A stretch of 64,000 nt of DNA from Clostridiaceae bacterium HFYG-1003 (GCA_024579835.1 CP102060.1:1426001-1490000); one strand, 5' to 3'. Numbered from the stretch's first letter, positions 18,000 through 29,640 are shown. Notes: generated from the letters alone by a model not told the origin. Translations and numbers: made by a program.

Positions 18000-18473
18000 A
18001 TGTATTATATTACGCAATCCACACAAGAAACCATGCGGTTGGGAGAACAGCTGGCCTCCTGTCTTCGAGCCGGCGATGTCCTGCTTCTGGACGGAGACCT
18101 GGGTGCCGGCAAGACCCACTTTGTCAAAGGACTTGCCCGGGGATTGGGTTACGGGGGCGATGTCAGCTCCCCAACCTTCACAATCTTAAACAGCTACCCC
18201 CTCCCGGGGCCGATCCCCGGCCAACTGAACCATTTCGATGTCTATCGGGTTCACGAAGAAGATGAAATCCTTGATCTTGGCTTTGAAGAAATCATCTACA
18301 GCACCGACATCAGCGTCATCGAGTGGAGCGACCTGATTGGAAGCATCCTGCCCGATGACTTTTTGAAAATTAACCTGTCCCTCGGAGAGTCGCCCGATGA
18401 GCGTAAAATTGCCATGAACTGGAGTACATCCCAGTCTGAAAGGAGCCTGCCCCATGTTGATACTTGCCGCTGA
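18000..18473 (+). CDS. tsaE: tRNA threonylcarbamoyladenosine biosynthesis ATPase TsaE
   Basis: 157 residues. TsaE works with TsaB and TsaD to place the t6A modification on A37 of ANN-decoding tRNAs. Walker A is GDLGAGKTHF near residue 32; SSPTFTILNSY and HFDVYRV follow, then the acidic LDLGFEEII and SVIEWSD motifs. Start ATG 18000, weak AAAGAGAG ribosome-binding site. Overlaps tsaB by 20 bases, so the two are translationally coupled; rimI follows. Confidence 0.95.
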   Translation: MYYITQSTQETMRLGEQLASCLRAGDVLLLDGDLGAGKTHFVKGLARGLGYGGDVSSPTFTILNSYPLPGPIPGQLNHFDVYRVHEEDEILDLGFEEIIYSTDISVIEWSDLIGSILPDDFLKINLSLGESPDERKIAMNWSTSQSERSLPHVDTCR

Positions 18474-19158
18474 TACCTCTGGGTCCAACTGCTCCGTCGC
18501 CCTGATGCGCGATGAAGAGCTGCTGGCAGAGTACAATATGAATTTTGGAAAACAGCATTCCGTGCTGCTGATGCCAATGATCGAGGACCTGATGCAAAAA
18601 ACCGATGTAACCCCGCGGGATTTGACTCATCTGTGCGTCAATCTCGGACCCGGTTCCTTCACCGGTCTCCGCATTGGACTGTCGGTACTTGAGGCAATGT
18701 CTTATGCCTTGAATATCCCGTTGTACGGCTATCACTCCTTTGCGGCATCCGCCCAGTCCCTGAAGCATTCAGACCGGAATATTCTGATTCTGCATGACGC
18801 GCTGAAACAGACGTTTTACAGCGCCGCCATCCAGAATACCCCGCAGGGTCAAACGGAACTGCTCAGCCCCGAGGTCAGGGATCTGGCTGAACTGAAATCC
18901 CATTTCAGGGAAGGTGAACCTCTCCTCATTGCAGGCGACGGGCTGATCAAATATCGAGAAGCGATTCAGTCCGCATTCCCTCAGGCCAGACTGGCAGAGG
19001 ATTCCGTCATTCAACGGGCATCCAACCTGGCCAGATTATGCAAGTCCGATGTCGACCGCCAGATTCCACCCGGAGATACCACTTTGCCCCGCTACATGAG
19101 AAAGCCGCAGGCACAGCGGGAGTATGAGGCCAAACATGGACACGTTCTCGATTCATAG
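18454..19158 (+). CDS. tsaB: tRNA threonylcarbamoyladenosine biosynthesis protein TsaB
   Basis: 234 residues of the ASKHA fold, partner and activator of TsaD in t6A synthesis. ILAADTSGSNCSVAL at the N-terminus and LGPGSFTGLRIGLSVLEAM near residue 65 are diagnostic. Its ribosome-binding site (GAAAGGAG) lies inside tsaE. TsaD is not in this window. Confidence 0.95.
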   Translation: MLILAADTSGSNCSVALMRDEELLAEYNMNFGKQHSVLLMPMIEDLMQKTDVTPRDLTHLCVNLGPGSFTGLRIGLSVLEAMSYALNIPLYGYHSFAASAQSLKHSDRNILILHDALKQTFYSAAIQNTPQGQTELLSPEVRDLAELKSHFREGEPLLIAGDGLIKYREAIQSAFPQARLAEDSVIQRASNLARLCKSDVDRQIPPGDTTLPRYMRKPQAQREYEAKHGHVLDS

Positions 19159-19591
19159 GATGGAGGAGCAGGATCTGGAGGCCATTCATCAGATCAATGC
19201 TCTGAGTTTTTCATCACCCTGGTCTCGGGAAGCAATTCAGGCAGAGCTGCACAATGAGCAGGCCTATTACCTGACAGCCCGGGCGGATGGCCAAACGGTA
19301 GGCTATGCCGGTGCCTGGCTAGTGTTTGATGAAGTACAGATCACCAATATCGCGGTTCACCCTCAAATGCGGGGTCGGGGAATTGCAGGCCGTCTGCTCC
19401 AGGCATTGATTGAGGATATGAGGGAGCGCAGCATGGCCGTCATGTTTCTGGAAGTCAGGGTATCAAACCAGGCTGCCATCCGGCTGTATGAGTCGGCCGG
19501 TTTTCAGTATGCCGGCTACCGCAAGGGCTTTTATCCTGATAAAGAGGATGCCCACGTCATGTCTCTGAAACTGCCCCACTCAGAAAGGTAA
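19136..19591 (+). CDS. rimI: Ribosomal-protein-alanine N-acetyltransferase, RimI-type GNAT
   Basis: About 151 residues from ATG 19136 (GAGG six bases upstream); ATG 19124 is an alternative four codons earlier. The GNAT acetyl-CoA loop appears as HPQMRGRGIAGRLLQ near residue 78, followed by FLEVRVSNQAAIRLYESAGF and the C-terminal YYP-like GFYPD motif, typical of RimI. Overlaps the end of tsaB, the conserved tsaE-tsaB-rimI order in Bacillota. Acetylates the N-terminus of ribosomal protein S18 in E. coli; the substrate here is inferred. Confidence 0.9.
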   Translation: MDTFSIHRMEEQDLEAIHQINALSFSSPWSREAIQAELHNEQAYYLTARADGQTVGYAGAWLVFDEVQITNIAVHPQMRGRGIAGRLLQALIEDMRERSMAVMFLEVRVSNQAAIRLYESAGFQYAGYRKGFYPDKEDAHVMSLKLPHSER

Positions 19592-19610
19592 CTCAGCTAT
19601 AACATATGGA

Positions 19611-19636
19611 AAAAGAGCCCGCAGGCTCTTTTTTTT
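19611..19636 (+). terminator. Terminator of tsaE-tsaB-rimI
   Basis: AAAAGAGCC (19611-19619) pairs with GGCTCTTTT (19624-19632) and continues as a T run to 19636. Confidence 0.92.
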
Positions 19637-19684
19637 CACGTTCAGGGAATATTTCAGTATGTATTTTCTGACTGTTCGGATGGC

Positions 19685-20386
19685 CTATTTCTTCCCCATA
19701 TGATTTTTAATGGTCACTGATGTGACCGAAAGATTTGGTCTGGATTCAATGTTATTAATGAGCAGGTCGGCGATATCTCTGGGATCCATCAGTCGGGCTG
19801 TTTTCTCCGCCGGAAAGATTCCGTCCCAGAATTCTGTATTCATACCGCCCATATAGGCTGCCATCACCCGGATATCCGTATCTTTCAGCTCCACCTGAAG
19901 ACTTTCGGTAAATCCTCTTACTCCAAATTTGCTGGCACAATAGACGGATTCTCCGGCTTTCCCTTCCTGACCGGCGGTGGAAATGATGTTCACCAGAATG
20001 CCCTGATTTCGCTCCTTAAAATGAGGCAGGACCGCCTGGGAAGTGAAGATTGTGGCCTTGAGATTGGTGTCAATCATTTCATGGACGGAGGACTCCATGA
20101 GCTCCTGTGCCGCTCCCAGCGCGATGACGCCCGCACTGTTGATCAAAACATCAATCCTGCCCCGCCGGTCCAGGATTGATTGAATCACGTTTCGAATCTG
20201 GGCCGCCTGCGAGATATCCGCCTCAAAGCAGTCCCAGCTTCCCACAAGGCTTGCCGCCACGGTCTGAAGCTTATCCTCGGTTCGACCAATCAGACACACA
20301 TGAGCCCCCTTTTCAGAGTATTTCCTCACCAGGGCTGCCCCCAGTCCGCTGCCAGCCCCTGTGACGACAACTGTTTGCTGTTCCAT
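19685..20386 (-). CDS. Short-chain dehydrogenase/reductase
   Basis: 233 residues, classical SDR. The cofactor-binding GAGSGLGAAL lies near residue 10, the structural NSAG near residue 83, and the catalytic Ser-Tyr-Lys set appears as IISTAG and YCASK near residue 150. An NAD(P)-dependent oxidoreductase of unknown substrate; the C-terminal part (MDPRDIADLLINNIES) is common in 3-ketoacyl-reductase-like SDRs. Start ATG 20386 follows AAGGAGGTTCATGCA. Convergent with rimI. Confidence 0.9.
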   Translation of the reverse strand: MEQQTVVVTGAGSGLGAALVRKYSEKGAHVCLIGRTEDKLQTVAASLVGSWDCFEADISQAAQIRNVIQSILDRRGRIDVLINSAGVIALGAAQELMESSVHEMIDTNLKATIFTSQAVLPHFKERNQGILVNIISTAGQEGKAGESVYCASKFGVRGFTESLQVELKDTDIRVMAAYMGGMNTEFWDGIFPAEKTARLMDPRDIADLLINNIESRPNLSVTSVTIKNHMGKK

Positions 20387-20555
20387 TGCATGAACCTCCT
20401 TGGGTAAATACTATATCCCTATCATACCATTCGTTCAGAGTGGAGGGTTGATTGCCATCTTCCAACCTCTCTGGATGAAATCCTGTCTGAACTTTTCTCG
20501 ATTCTCTCACTTCTCTCGCTTTTCTTGCTTCTGTAGCTTCACTGGCTACTCTCAC

Positions 20556-20620
20556 TTCTCTGGCTACTGGCTGGTCTGTCTTCTCTGGCTACTGGCTGGT
20601 CTGTCATCTCTGGCCACTGG
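20556..20620. repeat. 25-bp tandem repeat in a pyrimidine-rich gap
   Basis: TTCTCTGGCTACTGGCTGGTCTGTC occurs at 20556-20580 and 20581-20605 without change, then a partial third copy (20606-20620). The surrounding gap, 20387-20730, is rich in CTT/CTC and holds further degenerate copies (for example CTTCACTGGCTACTCTCACT at 20537-20556). I see no gene in it. Confidence 0.9.
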
Positions 20621-20730
20621 TAACTCTGAGCTAACTGCTGTCACCTGTATGCGAAAATTCGGAAAAGTTGTGTCTCCTACATGTTCACTTCTCGCCTGAT
20701 TGCGCAGATCGGTCTAATTCCGCTCAAAGA

Positions 20731-20777
20731 ACCACCCCGTCCCCTTCCGGCTCAAGGCCTTGGTGGGACGGGGTGGT
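20731..20777 (-). terminator. Hairpin after ribU
   Basis: ACCACCCCGTCCC (20731-20743) pairs with GGGACGGGGTGGT (20765-20777). It is very stable but has only a short T tract on the minus strand. Confidence 0.7.
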
Positions 20778-20835
20778 GATGAATCGGCGATCACATGGAT
20801 CGACTTCTTTTTACGATATTCTGATCAGCAGGGGC

Positions 20836-21444
20836 TTAGTTGGCTTTGCGCAGACGAGTATTTTCCAGCTGGCTGACTGATTTGGAAGATTCCACTTTCA
20901 GAAACCGCTCAAGTCTGGAATACAAGAGCGCGGACAGCAATGCGACTGAAACACCCTTGATCGCATTGAACAGAGGAACCATCCTGTAAAGGTACGTCTC
21001 ATAGGCTGCCTGACCTCCGGGGAATTCACCGGGGAAGAACAGCGGAACCAGAATGAATTTGTTGGCCAGTACCGCCGCAAGGGTAAAGCCAAGGGTTCCG
21101 AGCAGCAGACCAGTTACCAGACCGGTGAGGTTGCGGTGCTTCTTATAGACCAGGCTGACAACAACAATCATGGTGGAGATCACGATAAAGTTTGCAATTT
21201 CTCCGACTCCGCCGGTGCTTGATTTGGTTGCGAACAGGATCACCTGCAGCAGTGCGGTGAGAAGCACACCGGTTCCAGGTCCCAGCGCCAGTGCGCCAAG
21301 CAGGAGCGGCACCATTGAAAAATCAAGTTTGAGCCATGGCACGGACGGAAGAATCGGGAATTCAAAGTAAGTGAAGATGAAGGCAATGGCGACAAGCAGA
21401 GCGCCTTTCACGGTAACTTGGGTGGATGTCCTGGTGTTTAACAT
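20836..21444 (-). CDS. ribU: Riboflavin ECF transporter S component
   Basis: 202 residues with five to six hydrophobic helices. The N-terminal TVKGALLVAIAFIFTYFEFPILPSVPWLKLDFSMVPLLL is the RibU-type substrate-binding region. S components bind riboflavin and dock on a shared ECF energising module, which is not in this window. The FMN riboswitch immediately upstream confirms the substrate. The C-terminal tail after the last helix is charged. Monocistronic. Confidence 0.95.
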   Translation of the reverse strand: MLNTRTSTQVTVKGALLVAIAFIFTYFEFPILPSVPWLKLDFSMVPLLLGALALGPGTGVLLTALLQVILFATKSSTGGVGEIANFIVISTMIVVVSLVYKKHRNLTGLVTGLLLGTLGFTLAAVLANKFILVPLFFPGEFPGGQAAYETYLYRMVPLFNAIKGVSVALLSALLYSRLERFLKVESSKSVSQLENTRLRKAN

Positions 21445-21490
21445 AATAAAACCTCCTGAGATTTGATATCTTCAGAAGTAGAGTGACAAA

Positions 21491-21513
21491 AAAACCCCGG
21501 CAAAATGCCAGGG
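21491..21513 (-). terminator. Riboswitch-controlled terminator of ribU
   Basis: On the minus strand CCCTGGC (21513-21507) pairs with GCCGGGG (21501-21495), then seven Ts. Placed between the FMN aptamer and the ribU start, it is the likely expression platform: FMN binding should favour it and stop transcription. Confidence 0.85.
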
Positions 21514-21531
21514 CTTCGATTATCATACTAA

Positions 21532-21638
21532 TCTCTTCTTTCATCCAGACTATACTGTCGGCTCCGTAGTTGCAACGGATCAGCCTGTTAAGGCTCGCGG
21601 GCTATACCGCCGGTGGGGACTTACACCCCGCCCTGAAG
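21532..21638 (-). promoter_or_regulatory. FMN riboswitch (RFN element)
   Basis: Read on the minus strand the conserved blocks appear in order: AGGGCGGGGTGTAAGTCCCC, ACCGGCGGTATAGCCCGCGA, GATCCG, and GCCGACAGTATAGTCTGGAT, ending in GAAGAGAT. This is the full aptamer. It represses riboflavin uptake when FMN is plentiful. Confidence 0.97.
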
Positions 21639-21795
21639 ATATTTATTTATTTTACATCTGTATTATATTACATGCGATCGAATCTGGCAACGGGTTCGTG
21701 AAGATTTCATCAAAGCTCTGTCGAATTGAAAACCATGATCTGAATCCGGTGTTGAGGCGCAGGCTCCGACTTTTTTGACCAGAATCCAGCCTCAA

Positions 21796-23957
<2,162 letters not shown>

Positions 23958-23961
<4 letters not shown>

Positions 23962-25074
23962 TCCTGTAAATCCCCCTGTACTCTGGCCTGTAAATAGGCA
24001 TTAATAAATAAATCGATGTTTCCGTCCAGCACCCCGTATACATCGGTGGTCTCAGCCAGGGTGCGGTGGTCCTTCACCATCTGATACGGATTAAACACAT
24101 AGGATCGAATCTGGGAGCCCCAGCTCATGTCTTTCTGCTCCCCGGTCAGCTCTTCGATCTTTTCCATATGTGCCCGTTCCTTGAGTTCAACCAGCTTGGA
24201 CTTTAACAGGTCCATGGCGACTTCCCGGTTGTTGTGCTGGCTGCGTTCATTCTGACACTGTACAATGATGCCGGTGGGCAGATGGGTGATCCGAACCGCC
24301 GATTCGGTTTTGTTGACGTGCTGGCCGCCTGCGCCGCCGGACCGATAGGTGTCGATCTTCAGGTCATCCGGATTGATCTGTACATCCTGATTCTGTTTCA
24401 GTTCGGGAAGAACCTCCACCGAAGCAAACGACGTCTGGCGCTTGCCGTTGGTGTTGAACGGGGAAATTCGCACCAGGCGATGGATTCCCTTTTCACTTCG
24501 CAGATAGCCGTAGGCATACTCTCCGGTGATCTTGATCACCGCTTCCCGGATCCCAGCTTCCTCGCCATCGAGCTGGTTCAGCAGCTCTGTTTTAAAGCCC
24601 TTCTTCTCAGCCCAGCGCAGATACATGCGCATCAGCATCTGGGTGAAGTCCTGAGCGTCCGTACCGCCCACCCCGACATGGAGATTCAGGATGGCGTTAT
24701 TGGCATCATAGGGTCCGTCCAGATGAAGCTGCAGCAGGTATTGGTCCAATGCTTCGTCCAGTGCCAGATAATCCTTATAGATTTGTTTCTCGGTATCTTC
24801 GTCATCTTCGGACAGTTCGGCCAGCACCTGAATATCGCTGAGCTGTTCCTCAAAGGTCCTTAGATTCTTTAACCGGTCTTCCAGTCCGGCCGCCTCCTGA
24901 CTTAATTCACGGGCAGACTCCGGATCATCCCAAAAGGTCGGCTCCGACATTTTCATGTTCAGCTCCGACAACCGCAGGGTCAGTCTTGGGACGTCAAAGA
25001 CTCTCCTTTATCGAATTGATTTTTTCTTCCTGCTCATTGATCTTCTGCAGGGCTTCGGCTAACTTTAAATACAT
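23958..25074 (-). CDS. prfB: Peptide chain release factor 2, expressed by programmed +1 frameshift
   Basis: The gene starts at ATG 25074 (AGAGGTG upstream), reads 26 codons to CTT, and meets UGA at 24996-24994. A Shine-Dalgarno-like AAGGAG sits three bases before CTT-UGA-C, as in E. coli prfB, so ribosomes slip +1 to read GAC and continue to 23958: 371 residues in all. The main part shows GVGGTDAQDF (GGQ region partner), the stop-codon recognition area SPFNTNGKRQTS and the catalytic GGAGGQHVNKTESAVR. RF2 ends translation at UGA and UAA, so low RF2 favours the frameshift and raises its own synthesis. Upstream of tex in one operon. Confidence 0.96.
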
Positions 25075-25267
25075 TTCTTTCACCTCTTGAGCTGTTTGGA
25101 TATCTGTAGATTCTGTGTGGAACATACAAGGTCATGAATAAAGGAAACAATCGGAATCGGTCTGGACCAGGCTGCGGCTCAGATCCAGTCCTGGATGGCA
25201 CCAGTCGCTCTCTGCCGGTCGAGCCGGAGATCAGCCGTTTCTGACTCCATCATCTTCTGGGGGGCAC

Positions 25268-25298
25268 GGAAGGGAACCCTGTGTCAGAGTTCCCTTCC
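25268..25298 (-). terminator. Hairpin after secA
   Basis: GGAAGGGAAC (25268-25277) pairs with GTTCCCTTCC (25289-25298). No clear T run follows on the minus strand, so termination is uncertain. The rest of the gap (25085-25267) shows nothing I recognise. Confidence 0.6.
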
Positions 25299-25319
25299 AT
25301 CCCGTGTTAAGAATCCGGG

Positions 25320-27833
25320 TTAACCCCGTTCTGTGCGACCGTGGCAATTTTTGTATTTTTTACCCGATCCGCATGGACACGGATCATTGCGGCCGACCTT
25401 TTTATCCTTCCGGACTTGGGGTGTATTGGGCAGAGAGTCATCCTGGTTGGTTGCCGTTTCTTTGGCAACCTGTTCCCGCTCAATGTCTTCCTGTGTCCGG
25501 ATCTCAACATTCAGGAGGAACCGAGTGGTTTCCTCGTCGATGGTGTCGATCATCTCGTTGAACATGTCAGTCCCCTCAAACTGATAGGCCTGTACCGGAT
25601 CCTGCTGCTTGTAGGCCCGCAGTCCGATGCCTCGTTTGAGTTTGTCCATGTTGTCGATGTGATCCATCCACTTGTTGTCGACAACCCGAAGCAGGACGAC
25701 CCGCTCCAGTTCCCGGATCTGTTCCGGATACTTCTGTTCCTTTTCATGGTACTTGACCATGGCGGCTTCAATGTAATGAGCTGTGATGGCTGCCTGATCC
25801 ATCGCCTGCAGGTCCTCCGCCGGCGTTGGTTTGGCCTGAGCTACCAGAATCTGCATAAACCGTGCCAGGTTGGCATAATCTTCGCGGGTGTCCTGGCCAT
25901 CCTGCAGAAAACGCTGAACGCTGTTCTCCACCGCGCGAGCGATCATGGACTGGATGCTTTCGGAAATGTCATTGCCCTGCATGACTTCACGGCGCTGACG
26001 ATAGATAATCTCACGCTGCTGATTCATGACATCATCATATCCCAGCAGAGTCTTACGGGCATCAAAGTTGTTGCCTTCCACTTTCTTCTGGGCATTTTCA
26101 ATGGCACCGGAAACGAGCTTGGATTCAATCGCCTCGTCATCTCCCAGCCCGAGCTTGGAAACACGGGATTTGAGGGTTTCACCACCGAAGATCCGCATCA
26201 GATCGTCATCCAGCGAAATGTAGAACCGGGATTCTCCGGGGTCTCCCTGACGGCCGGAACGGCCGCGCAGCTGATTGTCAATCCGGCGGGCTTCATGGCG
26301 TTCCGTACCCAGGATCTTTAATCCCCCCAGTTCCTTGACTCCTTCGCCCAGCTTGATGTCTGTTCCACGTCCGGCCATATTGGTTGCGATGGTAACCATG
26401 CCTCTTTCACCGGCATGTGATACAATCTCAGCTTCCTTGTCATGATAGCGGGCATTGAGAACCTGGTGCGGAACGCGTTCCCGTTTCAGGAGTTCCGATA
26501 CCAGTTCGGACTTTTCCACAGAGGTCGTACCAACCAGAACTGGCTGGCCTTTCTGATAAGTCTCCACAATTTCCTGAATCAGTCCTTTGTATTTTCCTGC
26601 TACCGTCTTGTAGACGACATCCGGATGATCCAGTCGAACGACCGGCATATTGGTCGGTATGACAATAACGTCCAGGTTATAGGTGGATCGGAATTCATTT
26701 TCTTCCGTCAGAGCTGTACCGGTCATACCCGAGAGCTTCTGGTACATCCGGAAATAGTTCTGGAACGTGATCGTTGCCAGAGTCTTGGATTCCTTCAGAA
26801 CATCCACGTTCTCCTTGGCTTCGATGGCCTGATGCAGTCCGTCGGAGTAGCGCCGGCCTTCCATCAGACGACCCGTGAATTCATCAACAATGATGATTTC
26901 GCCGTCCTTGACCATATAGTCTTTATCTGCCTTGAACAGATAATTGGCTTTCAGAGCCTGGTTGATATGGTGCTGCAGCTCCATATGCGCGGTATCTCCG
27001 AAATTGTCCAGGTTGAAGTAACGCTCCACCCTGGTAATGCCGTCCTCTGTCAGAATGACGGAATGAGCCTTCTCATCCACTGTGAAGTCAGCCTCATCCT
27101 TGAGCCGTTTCACGAAGAGATCAGCGACCTTGTACATCTCCGTACTCTTGTCCCCTTCGCCGGAAATAATCAGCGGGGTTCTGGCTTCATCAATGAGAAT
27201 GGAGTCGACTTCATCCACGATGGCGAAATTCAGCTTGCGCTGAACCATTTCTTCCTCGTAAACGACCATGTTGTCTCTCAGATAGTCAAATCCGAACTCA
27301 TTGTTGGTTCCGTACGTAATATCGCTGTGATAGGCATCGCGCCGTTCCTGGTTGGTCAGGCCATGCAGGATAATCCCGGTGGAAAGGCCGAGGAAGTTAT
27401 AAAGCTGCCCCATCCATTCACCCTGTAATTTCGCCAGGTAATCATTGACCGTAACGACATGGACGCCATTGCCGGTCAGCCCGTTGAGGTAACACGGCAG
27501 CGTGGCCACCAGCGTTTTTCCTTCACCGGTTTTCATTTCCGCGATACGTCCCTGATGCAGGACGATTCCGCCGATGAGCTGGACATCAAAATGACGCATT
27601 CCCAAAACGCGCACTGATGCTTCGCGCACGGTGGCAAAAGCTTCCACCAGAATATCATCCAGTGTTTCGCCCTGAGCCAGGCGCTCCTTGAACTCAATTG
27701 TTTTATTTTTCAATTCATCATCGGAGAGCTTTTGATACCCGCTTTCCAGGGCGTTGATCTTCTCCACCATCGGGTAGATCCGTTTGACTTCCCTGTCCGA
27801 GTAAGTTCCGAAGATTTTATTCAGTATTCCCAT
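25320..27833 (-). CDS. secA: Preprotein translocase ATPase SecA
   Basis: 837 residues, normal length. Drives secretory proteins through SecYEG. Visible: [19 protein letters not shown]-terminus, Walker [13 protein letters not shown] near residue 100, [19 protein letters not shown] (DEAD-like box), [12 protein letters not shown] and [13 protein letters not shown] of the second ATPase fold, and a C-terminal zinc-binding SEC-C tail ([19 protein letters not shown]) that interacts with SecB or lipids. Start ATG 27833 after GGAGGAAAAA. Transcribed ahead of prfB-tex, with a 245-bp gap. The promoter region is 27860-27960. Confidence 0.98.
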   Translation of the reverse strand: MGILNKIFGTYSDREVKRIYPMVEKINALESGYQKLSDDELKNKTIEFKERLAQGETLDDILVEAFATVREASVRVLGMRHFDVQLIGGIVLHQGRIAEMKTGEGKTLVATLPCYLNGLTGNGVHVVTVNDYLAKLQGEWMGQLYNFLGLSTGIILHGLTNQERRDAYHSDITYGTNNEFGFDYLRDNMVVYEEEMVQRKLNFAIVDEVDSILIDEARTPLIISGEGDKSTEMYKVADLFVKRLKDEADFTVDEKAHSVILTEDGITRVERYFNLDNFGDTAHMELQHHINQALKANYLFKADKDYMVKDGEIIIVDEFTGRLMEGRRYSDGLHQAIEAKENVDVLKESKTLATITFQNYFRMYQKLSGMTGTALTEENEFRSTYNLDVIVIPTNMPVVRLDHPDVVYKTVAGKYKGLIQEIVETYQKGQPVLVGTTSVEKSELVSELLKRERVPHQVLNARYHDKEAEIVSHAGERGMVTIATNMAGRGTDIKLGEGVKELGGLKILGTERHEARRIDNQLRGRSGRQGDPGESRFYISLDDDLMRIFGGETLKSRVSKLGLGDDEAIESKLVSGAIENAQKKVEGNNFDARKTLLGYDDVMNQQREIIYRQRREVMQGNDISESIQSMIARAVENSVQRFLQDGQDTREDYANLARFMQILVAQAKPTPAEDLQAMDQAAITAHYIEAAMVKYHEKEQKYPEQIRELERVVLLRVVDNKWMDHIDNMDKLKRGIGLRAYKQQDPVQAYQFEGTDMFNEMIDTIDEETTRFLLNVEIRTQEDIEREQVAKETATNQDDSLPNTPQVRKDKKVGRNDPCPCGSGKKYKNCHGRTERG

Positions 27834-28000
27834 TTTTTCCTCCGTATACGGTTTATACGCACTTTTTCACAAGCTATATTATACCACCTTACACCCTTGA
27901 GGGGAAATTATGACCTATATCCATTCAATCATAACAATTATTCAATCTGAAACATTTCATTCAATCCAGTCTGCTGTCACATCCTGGTGAAAGCATAAAA

Positions 28001-28056
28001 CCCCCTGAACCATCGCGACCGGCAGAAAACCGCTCTTCAAGGGATGATTCAGGGGG
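28001..28056 (-). terminator. Terminator of the first nitroreductase gene
   Basis: CCCCCTGAACCAT (28001-28013) pairs with ATGATTCAGGGGG (28044-28056) with one mismatch; on the minus strand TTTTAT follows. Confidence 0.8.
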
Positions 28057-28119
28057 ATCTCATACTGCAGGGCAGACACTGAGGGCGACGGATGTCCAAG
28101 GTGGGCTCTTCTGCATCAA

Positions 28120-28722
28120 TCAGCCTCGATGAATGATCACTCGTTCCTCCAGGGGCTTGATGTCCTTTTCCTTTGGTACATCCACTGCCCGGCCAAAGGG
28201 CATCTGAGCGTACAGCTTCCACTGGTCCGGTATATTCCATTCCATCCGAACCCGTTCGTCGATCAGTTCATTATAATGCTGGAGCGAAGCACCAATCCCC
28301 TCATCCGCCAGTGCCGACCAGACTGCAATCTGGTGCATCCCGCTGGTCTGGGCTGACCAGACTGGGAAGTTGTGGGCGTACTTGGGGTACTTCTCCTCCA
28401 GCTCTCTGACGATTGCCCCATCCTCATAGAAGAGTATGGTACCATAACCGCTTTGGAACGACGTTTCAACTTTCTTCAAACCTTTGGCATATCCGGCTTC
28501 CGAAGCAGTTTTCTTCATTTCTTCCAAAGTGATTCGCCACAGCTTCAGATGGTCCTCCCCAAAGAGAAGGACTGCCCGGGAGGATTGGCTGTTCATCGGT
28601 GAAGGCATGGTCTTGAATATATTGCCAATCAGCTCTGCGAGCTGGTCATTACTGATCGGAATGTCAGGCTTCAACTCATAGCGGGATCTTCTTTTTTTAA
28701 GTCCTGTAAGGATCGCATTCAT
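28120..28722 (-). CDS. Nitroreductase family protein, Frm2/HBN1 type (copy 1)
   Basis: 200 residues, flavin-dependent nitroreductase fold. KRRSRYELKPDIPISNDQLAELI at the N-terminus is the FMN phosphate-binding segment; PSPMNSQSSRAVLLFGEDHLKLW and EGIGASLQHYNELID are typical of the fungal Frm2/bacterial YdgI-like branch, probably a dimer. Substrates are likely nitroaromatics or quinones. It is a clear paralogue of the gene at 28948-29544, in the same orientation 225 bp apart. Start ATG 28722 after GGAGGAGAACGTT. Confidence 0.85.
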   Translation of the reverse strand: MNAILTGLKKRRSRYELKPDIPISNDQLAELIGNIFKTMPSPMNSQSSRAVLLFGEDHLKLWRITLEEMKKTASEAGYAKGLKKVETSFQSGYGTILFYEDGAIVRELEEKYPKYAHNFPVWSAQTSGMHQIAVWSALADEGIGASLQHYNELIDERVRMEWNIPDQWKLYAQMPFGRAVDVPKEKDIKPLEERVIIHRG

Positions 28723-28903
28723 AACGTTCTCCTCCTGCGCAAATTTGCCAAATTTTAGTTCTGATTTCCGCCGCTGTGATCAACAGCAGATGCTGGCTGT
28801 TTCTTCTCATTTTAACCCCCTCCATTCAATTGAGCAATCGGCCGATCATTTCGGCGAATGACGGGAGCGCCAGATCTTGCGGAATATCTCCCTCAAGGAC
28901 TAA

Positions 28904-28931
28904 AACGGAGCCGGCGTTCACCGGCTCCGTT
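28904..28931 (-). terminator. Terminator of the second nitroreductase gene
   Basis: AACGGAGCCGG (28904-28914) pairs with CCGGCTCCGTT (28921-28931); the minus strand continues TTTAG. Confidence 0.85.
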
Positions 28932-28947
28932 ATCCATATCTGATTAT

Positions 28948-29544
28948 TTACTGGTAGATCTTGACGAAGGCATCCGCATCCGGGTAAGCTTTCTCACCGG
29001 GCTCCGCAACAGGTGCTCCGAAGGGCATCTGGGCAACCATTCTCCAGCTCGCCGGGATGTTCCATTCACTCTTGACTGAGTCCGAAATAACTTCGTTGTA
29101 GTGCTGGAGAGAAGCACCCAGTCCCTCTTCTGCCAGTGCATTCCAGATTGCAGACTGCAGCATTCCGTTGGACTGCTCGGACCAGATGGGGAAATTGTGG
29201 GCATAGGTCGGAAACTGCTCCGCCAGACCGGTGACCACGGAGTTCTCTTCGAAGAACACCACAGTTCCGAAAGAGTTCTGGAAACTATTGATCTTCTGTT
29301 CCGTCGGGCCAAACTGATCCGCCGGTACAATCAATTTGAGTTCCTCTTTGGTGATCTCCCAGAGCTTATGGTTCTGCTCCCCGAACAGGACAATCACGCG
29401 GTGCTGCTGTGAGTTGAAGGCGGAAGGGACATATTTGACCGCGGTCTTCACAATTTCGGAAACTCGGGCTTCTGAAATCGGCGACTTCGGGGAAATGGCG
29501 TACTGGGATCTTCTCTTGCTGATGGCGTTTAATACTGTGTTCAT
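28948..29544 (-). CDS. Nitroreductase family protein, Frm2/HBN1 type (copy 2)
   Basis: 198 residues, closely related to copy 1 at 28120-28722: SKRRSQYAISPKSPISEARVSEIV, PSAFNSQQHRVIVLFGEQNHKLWEI, AHNFPIWSEQSNGM and EGLGASLQHYNEVI align over the full length. FMN-dependent reductase, probably cytosolic and part of an electrophile or quinone response. Start ATG 29544 with AAGGAGTCCAACAAT upstream. A perfect 10-bp tandem repeat and two GTAAC inverted repeats lie directly upstream and probably belong to its control region. Its terminator isolates it from copy 1. Confidence 0.86.
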   Translation of the reverse strand: MNTVLNAISKRRSQYAISPKSPISEARVSEIVKTAVKYVPSAFNSQQHRVIVLFGEQNHKLWEITKEELKLIVPADQFGPTEQKINSFQNSFGTVVFFEENSVVTGLAEQFPTYAHNFPIWSEQSNGMLQSAIWNALAEEGLGASLQHYNEVISDSVKSEWNIPASWRMVAQMPFGAPVAEPGEKAYPDADAFVKIYQ

Positions 29545-29580
29545 ATTGTTGGACTCCTTAAGATTTCGTATTGATTTACT

Positions 29581-29640
29581 GTATTTTGATGTATTTTGAT
29601 GTATTTTGATGTATTTTGATGTATTTTGATGTATTTTGAT
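29581..29640. repeat. Perfect 10-bp tandem repeat, six copies
   Basis: GTATTTTGAT is repeated six times without a single change from 29581 to 29640 (ATCAAAATAC on the coding strand of the gene). It starts 37 bp upstream of the copy-2 nitroreductase start codon, in its leader or promoter. One helical turn per unit means copy number changes would alter spacing without altering face. Confidence 0.97.

Noticed and set aside
25341-27428. Long plus-strand frames opposite secA (up to 328 codons)
   Set aside because: Shadows of a conserved gene in GC-balanced DNA; no RBS, no family resemblance.
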